A stretch of DNA of 64,000 nucleotides. It comes from UBA1431 sp002329665. Lineage in GTDB: Bacteria > Bacillota > Clostridia > Christensenellales > UBA1431. The stretch's first letter is position 1; each line of letters begins with the position of its first letter. Below the pieces are notes generated by a model, which worked only from the letters and a program-made list of their open reading frames with translations, was not told where the DNA came from and searched no databases. Made by a program: the position numbers and the translations under genes. Of the stretch, positions 59,479 through 64,000 are shown in pieces. Location of the stretch: contig JAXGXY010000001.1 in NCBI GenBank assembly GCA_040772545.1, positions 62,001-126,000 on the forward strand, read 5' to 3'.

Positions 59479-60990
59479 TCAACGCAGGAAATCGGGGGCC
59501 GTAACATTTTTCTTGAGGTCTTCGTCCGTCTGAAGCATTTTTAAAAACACCCGGACCATCTCCGCGTCGAACTGCGTTCCGGCGCCCTGTTCAAGCTGAC
59601 GGATGGCGGCCTGGAGGCTGAGTTGCGAGCGGTAGTGGCGGTCGGAGGTCATCGCGTCGAACGCGTCGGCGATCGAGATGATGCGCGCGAGGTAATTGAT
59701 CTGGTCTCCCTTAAGGCCGTCCGGGTAGCCTTCGCCGTCGATGCGCTCGTGATGCTGCCGGACCAGCGGAACCACATCCTGGAACATCGAGACGGCCGAG
59801 AGGATATGCGCGCCCTTGAGCGGGTGCTTCTTGATCTCTTCGTATTCGCCGTGTTCCAGCGTGTCGCTCTTGAGCAGGATGTCGTCGGAGGTCCCTATTT
59901 TGCCTATGTCGTGGAAATAGCCGGCGATGCGCAGGTTCTCCAGGTCGGTGCCGGTTAGTGAGAGCGCCCGGCCGAGCTTGGTCGCGTAATAGGCCACGCG
60001 GTCGGAGTGGCCCCTGGTATAGACGTCCTTGGCGTCGACGGCCAGCCGCAGTACCTCGATCGTATCCATGTACCTCGTTTTAAGCTGGGCGTAGGTCTGG
60101 TTGAGTTCGTCGTTTTTGATGTTGACCAGCGAATGCAGAAAGGCGTTGTTGATCGAGGATGCCGCCTGGTTCGCGTACAGGGCCAGCAGCTGCGTGCCTT
60201 CCGTGGAATGCTGCCCCTCTACGTAAAGGACGCCTATGGAGTTGAGATATTCGTTTTCCAGCGGAAAGATGGTGCCGTTCTCCATTTCGACCCGTTTTCC
60301 GTTGGTGCGCGCAAAACCGATGTTTTCCATCATGATGGGGTCGAGCATCTCCGTGAACCGGTTGATCGGCACATGGTACGCGCCGATGCCCCTGAAGATG
60401 CTCTTGTTTGCGTTGCCCGATTCGGCAAGGTCGTCGATGAGGATGAACGCGTCCTTGCTGTTGACCAGGGGGAGTATCTGCCTGAGTATCTCCTCGAGGA
60501 TGTTCCCGATCGGCTGGAGCTGGTAGATTTTGGGAACGGCGCCCAGTATGCTGTTGAGCCCGTCGCGGAACTTTTGTATTGTGCGCATTTGTCCAATCGA
60601 TTTAATACCGGACTCGACAAGTAACAGCAACTGATCCAGCCGGTCGCTCTTCTCGCAGTAGGCCTGGATGTCCAGCGCCTTGATGGTGCTCAGCGGCGGC
60701 GCGAGGTCCTTGTGGCCCGTGAGCAGCAGGATATAGAGTTCCTTGTTGGTCTTGCGAATCATTTCGACGACGGCGTCGCCGTGCAGCGGCTCCATGAAAT
60801 AGTCCAGGATGAGCAGGTCATAATGGCTTTGGGAAAGTTCCTCGAGCCCGTCCATGGGGTTAATAAAGCCTTTGCTGGCATATCCGTTGCGTTGCAGCAA
60901 AGCGGAGACGCTGTCGATGATGCCTTGTTCGTCATCGATTACCATGATGCTGATTTCGTTGTTGATGGGCGCATAGGGCCTTTTGCGCAT
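59479..60990 (-). CDS. Response regulator with HD-GYP domain
   Basis: A 503-residue regulator. The receiver domain (about 14-130) has the acidic pocket IMVIDDEQG, the phospho-acceptor Asp in YDLLILDYFMEP and the Lys in LLTGHKD. A variable middle of about 200 residues, partly GAF-like, follows, and the C-terminal HD-GYP domain (about 310-500) has RGHSDRVAYYATKLGRAL, AGYFHDIGKIGTSD, HERIDGEGYPDGLKGDQI and ARIISIADAFDAMTSD. HD-GYP domains degrade c-di-GMP; the GYP signature here reads GEGYPDGL, typical of active ones. It shares a transcript with the kinase just upstream. Confidence 0.9.
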   Translation of the reverse strand: MRKRPYAPINNEISIMVIDDEQGIIDSVSALLQRNGYASKGFINPMDGLEELSQSHYDLLILDYFMEPLHGDAVVEMIRKTNKELYILLLTGHKDLAPPLSTIKALDIQAYCEKSDRLDQLLLLVESGIKSIGQMRTIQKFRDGLNSILGAVPKIYQLQPIGNILEEILRQILPLVNSKDAFILIDDLAESGNANKSIFRGIGAYHVPINRFTEMLDPIMMENIGFARTNGKRVEMENGTIFPLENEYLNSIGVLYVEGQHSTEGTQLLALYANQAASSINNAFLHSLVNIKNDELNQTYAQLKTRYMDTIEVLRLAVDAKDVYTRGHSDRVAYYATKLGRALSLTGTDLENLRIAGYFHDIGKIGTSDDILLKSDTLEHGEYEEIKKHPLKGAHILSAVSMFQDVVPLVRQHHERIDGEGYPDGLKGDQINYLARIISIADAFDAMTSDRHYRSQLSLQAAIRQLEQGAGTQFDAEMVRVFLKMLQTDEDLKKNVTAPDFLR

Positions 60991-60996
60991 CTGCCT

Positions 60997-62826
60997 TTAC
61001 TCCTTTCCGGTATCGAACGGGGGGAGGGAGATGTAAAATGACGTGCCTTTCCCCAGTTCGGTATCGAACCACATGTTTCCGCGGAACATACCCTTTATGG
61101 TGCTGTAGGACATGTAAAGGCCAAGGCCTGTGCCGTGCTTGCCTTTCGTCGTGATCATTTCCTTGAATAGCAGGTCCCTGACCTTGTCGCTTATGCCCTT
61201 TCCATGGTCGCTTATTGCGATGAGCGTGCCTTCGGCCTGTTTCGTAACTCTTATCTCGATCGTGCCTTCCCGTCCTTCATACGACTGAATGGCGTTTATG
61301 ATGATGTTGTCGAGTATCTGGACCAGGCTGTTGATGTCTCCGCGGATCAGGGTTTTTTGGTCTACTTCGATGTATTTTTTCAGGTGGCAACAGTTTTTGA
61401 TGAGTTCGTGCTTCATCAGTATATCGACGCGTTTGAGCAGGGAACCTACGGTAAACGAACCCTGCGTGTCGATATTGAACTGTGCCGCCTGATCCTTGAC
61501 CGTCGTAATAATATCGGACATATATGCCATATGCGCCTTCATCTTCATGAGCCAGTCGTGCATTTCCTCCGCGATCTCGTGGTGGTCCTTAGTCGTGACC
61601 TCTTTATCCTCGATGGAGTCGTCGTATTCCTTCACGAGATACTGCAACTGGTCTATTCCGCCGGAAACGGAGAAGATCGGCGTTTTCAGGTTATGCGCTA
61701 TGCCGCCGATGAGTTGGCCCAGCGAAGCCAGTCGCTGCCTTTCGAGCAAAACGGCCTGGTTTTCCTGGATCGTGTTGAAATCCTTCACATGCTGCGTAAT
61801 ATCCTTTAGCAGTATGATGATCGCGATACAGTGTTTGCCCGAAACGATAGGCGTGAACTCTATGGAGAAATGCATCTCGCTGTCGTTAAGCTCAAAATGG
61901 CGTTCTATTGATATCGTTTGCTGCGATTGAGCGGTTTTCCTGATGATGTCCATAAGCTTATCCGAGTCGATGCCCAGCGAAGGGGTGTCGACAATTACAT
62001 TATACAGGTTATTGTGTCTTTGTATAGCGATTACCGACGAAAAACTGTCTTTTAACGTTTTGTTATAGTCGATGATGTTCATATCCGGATCGATCACGAT
62101 ATAGCTATCCGATATTCGGTTCACAATGGTCTGCAGCGCAACGGGCGTGACCTTGAGCAGGTTGAAGCGGGTCATCGCAAAGACGTATAGCGTAATGGTT
62201 ATGGAAAAGGCGGTCGGTGTCGAGTAAATCGTGAAGCCGGGTACCCCCAGCGTGTAGCAGATATTCACCGCCAACGGTATGAATGTGCCTGCGGTGACGA
62301 GGAAAGCCTGCGGCGAAAGCCGCCCGAGGTTTTTGATCGCGAACCTGATAAGGTAAAAAATGCCGCCCAACAGTCACGCATAGGAATAAAAGGAATGTAC
62401 GTAAAAATAGGGTCCGATCTCCACCGGAACGCCGGGAGCGGGCGAGTAACTGACGTAAAACAGGTGGTGGAGGTCGTTTGTGAAAACCATGGTGATCGTT
62501 ATCACGGGGATGATGAACAGGAGCAGTTCCTTCCAGGAAAACGGGTGGTCCGCATGCGCATAATGGTAACAGATGAGCAGAAAACTCACGGGTGTGAGGC
62601 ATGCGCCAGAGTAAACCAGGCCTTCGAACAACGGGTAAATAGGGTCGCCTGCATTGAAGTATATTACCTCCAGCATTACGGCGACCGACCAGATGATCAG
62701 TTCGACCATCGATATTAGGAACAGGTAGTGCAGGACCTTTTTGTTTTTGGATGCAAGGATAAAGAAAAAAAGGAAGAAGATCAGCAACGTCGTTGCGAAC
62801 AACAGGATGAATGAACTATCCAGCAA
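60997..62826 (-). pseudogene. 7TM histidine kinase interrupted by one in-frame TGA
   Basis: The N-terminal 150 codons (62826-62377) encode a HisKA_7TM-type sensor: six to seven hydrophobic segments such as FILLFATTLLIFFLFFFILA and LLLFIIPVITITMVFTNDLH. They end at ...HSFYSYA, then TGA at 62376-62374, and the same frame continues at once with LLGGIFYLIRFAIKNLGRLS, a PAS-like domain (DSYIVIDPDMNIIDYNKTLK), a HisKA region with ASLGQLIGGIAHNLKTPIFS (phospho-His in IAHNLKTP) and an ATPase domain (LVQILDNIIINAIQSYEG, ISDHGKGISDKVRDLL, KGKHGTGLGLYMSYS). A Trp at the TGA would fit. It is either a nonsense mutation (two-part pseudogene) or readthrough; all other parts are intact. Confidence 0.8.
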
Positions 62827-62838
62827 ACCTGATCCCTC

Positions 62839-64000
62839 CTAATGCGCGAACAGCAGCGAATGAACGAACGATCGAATGTATTCGATTTCCGGGCGGGGCC
62901 ATTCGAAACCCGCGAGCGACAGGCACTCTTTCGTCTTTGTGGACGCGGGAACGATAAGGGGCGCGGGCATATCCGAGCCCGCTTCGGCCATGATCCCGGA
63001 CAGGCCTTCGAGATCGCCCTTCCTGCTCAGGTCCTTGAGCAGGGCCCCGAACGCCTCGTTGGAGACGGTATCCACGTTTACTCCTTCGGCACGCATCGCA
63101 CCGACCAGGTCCGAAACCGTCATATCGTGCGGATTGTAAACATGGAATACGCGCATGGTTATACCGTCGAGACGGGAAAGGGCGAGTATGGCCTGGGCGC
63201 ATTTGTCTACGGGGGTCATATCCAGCGTGGCGGCGAGCATCCCCATCGGGACGCACCCCAGCGTAGCGAGCGAACGGATCCTTTGCGCGAACGCGTTGGC
63301 GTGCGGGTTGATCTGGAACTTCGCGTCCTCATACCGGCACGTCAGGTTGCCTACGCGGAAGATCCGCGCATCCAGCCCGCGGTCGATGGCGTCAAGCACC
63401 GCGCCTTCGGCCATGAATTTCGTTTTTATGTATTCATTATCCAAATAATTTTGGCCGATATAATAGCAGTCCTCGGAAAAGGTGCCGTTTTTGCCGGGGT
63501 CGTCCGTATAGCGTGTCCCGGAGACGCTCATGGTCGATACGTGCATCAGGGAGGCTCCCGCCTGTTCGCAGAACGCAACGACGTTTTCCGTCCCCGTTAC
63601 GTTGACCTGGGTAAACAGCTCGGCGCGCCCGATGTGGCTGGTCAGCGCCGCGCAGTGGATCACGGCGGAAACGCTTTTGCCAAGGGCTTCCCACTCTTTT
63701 TTTTGGATGCCCAAGTACCGGGAGGACACGTCGCCCTGCACGAGCCGAATGTTTTTCGTAAGCCGCTCGGAACGTTCGGCGCCGAAATAGAAGGCCAGGG
63801 TCTGTTTCAGACGCTGTGTGCTCTCGATGTGCTTGTTGTCCCGCACAAGACAGTATACGCTGCTGTCGTAAGCTGTAATCAGTTCGTGAAGTATATGGAC
63901 CCCCAGGTACCCCGTTGCGCCGGTGAGCAGGACGCGATCGAGCTTTACGCCGCCAAGAGGCTTGTCCGCGCGGTTGACGGCAACGTTCTTTCTTGCTTCC
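62839..64000 (-). CDS. Thioester reductase (NAD-binding) domain of a larger enzyme, 5' part outside window
   Basis: A 387-residue C-terminal part that stays open to the window end, so the gene continues to the right. The extended SDR fold starts with RVLLTGATGYLGVHILHELI, then VYCLVRDNKH, VIHCAALTSHIGRAELFTQV and YIGQNYLDNEYIKTKFMAEG with the Tyr-x-x-x-Lys catalytic pair. These are the marks of thioester reductase domains that release a carrier-bound acyl chain as aldehyde or alcohol in NRPS/PKS or in stand-alone acyl-CoA ligase fusions. It ends next to the kinase gene. Carrier and adenylation domains cannot be seen. Confidence 0.82.
   Translation of the reverse strand, partial: EARKNVAVNRADKPLGGVKLDRVLLTGATGYLGVHILHELITAYDSSVYCLVRDNKHIESTQRLKQTLAFYFGAERSERLTKNIRLVQGDVSSRYLGIQKKEWEALGKSVSAVIHCAALTSHIGRAELFTQVNVTGTENVVAFCEQAGASLMHVSTMSVSGTRYTDDPGKNGTFSEDCYYIGQNYLDNEYIKTKFMAEGAVLDAIDRGLDARIFRVGNLTCRYEDAKFQINPHANAFAQRIRSLATLGCVPMGMLAATLDMTPVDKCAQAILALSRLDGITMRVFHVYNPHDMTVSDLVGAMRAEGVNVDTVSNEAFGALLKDLSRKGDLEGLSGIMAEAGSDMPAPLIVPASTKTKECLSLAGFEWPRPEIEYIRSFVHSLLFAH

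Overview
The window looks like chromosomal DNA from an anaerobic, probably spore-forming member of the Bacillota (Clostridia) with fairly high GC. The reasons are a leucine T-box leader before leuA, a hybrid-cluster protein with a CRP/FNR regulator, LysM/CAP and GerMN-domain envelope proteins, a phosphoketolase, and good sigma-70/sigma-A promoters with strong AGGAGG sites. No species can be named from this sequence alone.

Region 1 (1-2166) is the end of a phage tail module: a tail fibre fragment, a fibronectin-like tail protein, and the first 46 codons of a peptidoglycan amidase (lysin). The lysin gene is cut off where an AT-richer block begins.

Region 2 (about 2167-19930) is a dense defence island. 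A leftward operon encodes a small HTH protein, a UvrD-like helicase fused to a Cas4/AddB-like nuclease, a type III Mod methyltransferase, a Res helicase-nuclease, a second DNA methyltransferase, HerA and NurA. Divergent from it is an AAA+ ATPase/subtilisin pair of the IetAS type. Then come a convergent XRE repressor and a 5'-truncated DrmB (DISARM) gene. Three promoters here carry the same AACC-N4-GGTT type operator between -35 and -10. The island ends in a 3' tRNA-Ser fragment, which looks like an attachment-site duplicate. Three copies of an 11-bp motif sit at its left edge.

Region 3 (about 19960-22320) is a scar zone: a complete IS3-type element, a broken IS1182-type transposase and an OmpA-like remnant.

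Region 4 (22319-27470) is an osmotic module: glycine betaine transporter proVWX, a divergent BusR-like (c-di-AMP-type) regulator and an MscS channel. Region 5 (27686-29960) is another AT-rich patch with an SGNH hydrolase, a second tRNA 3' fragment, a ClpP-fold serine protease and an unlisted 59-residue gene.

Region 6 (30157-59100) is mostly core metabolism and envelope: phosphoketolase, lipoproteins, a Zur-znuABC zinc operon with a clear operator, an HcpR-like regulator with a perfect palindrome before ferredoxin, cupin and hcp, a TetR-controlled ABC exporter with a 41-residue leader protein, vitamin B6 salvage, a Cu/Zn SOD-like protein, and leuA-leuB behind a T-box. Region 7 (59479-64000) is a two-component system (HD-GYP regulator and a 7TM kinase split by an in-frame TGA) followed by the thioester reductase end of a larger biosynthetic enzyme that runs off the window. 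Several genes carry single lesions, namely a frameshift at about 35956 and the TGA at 62374.
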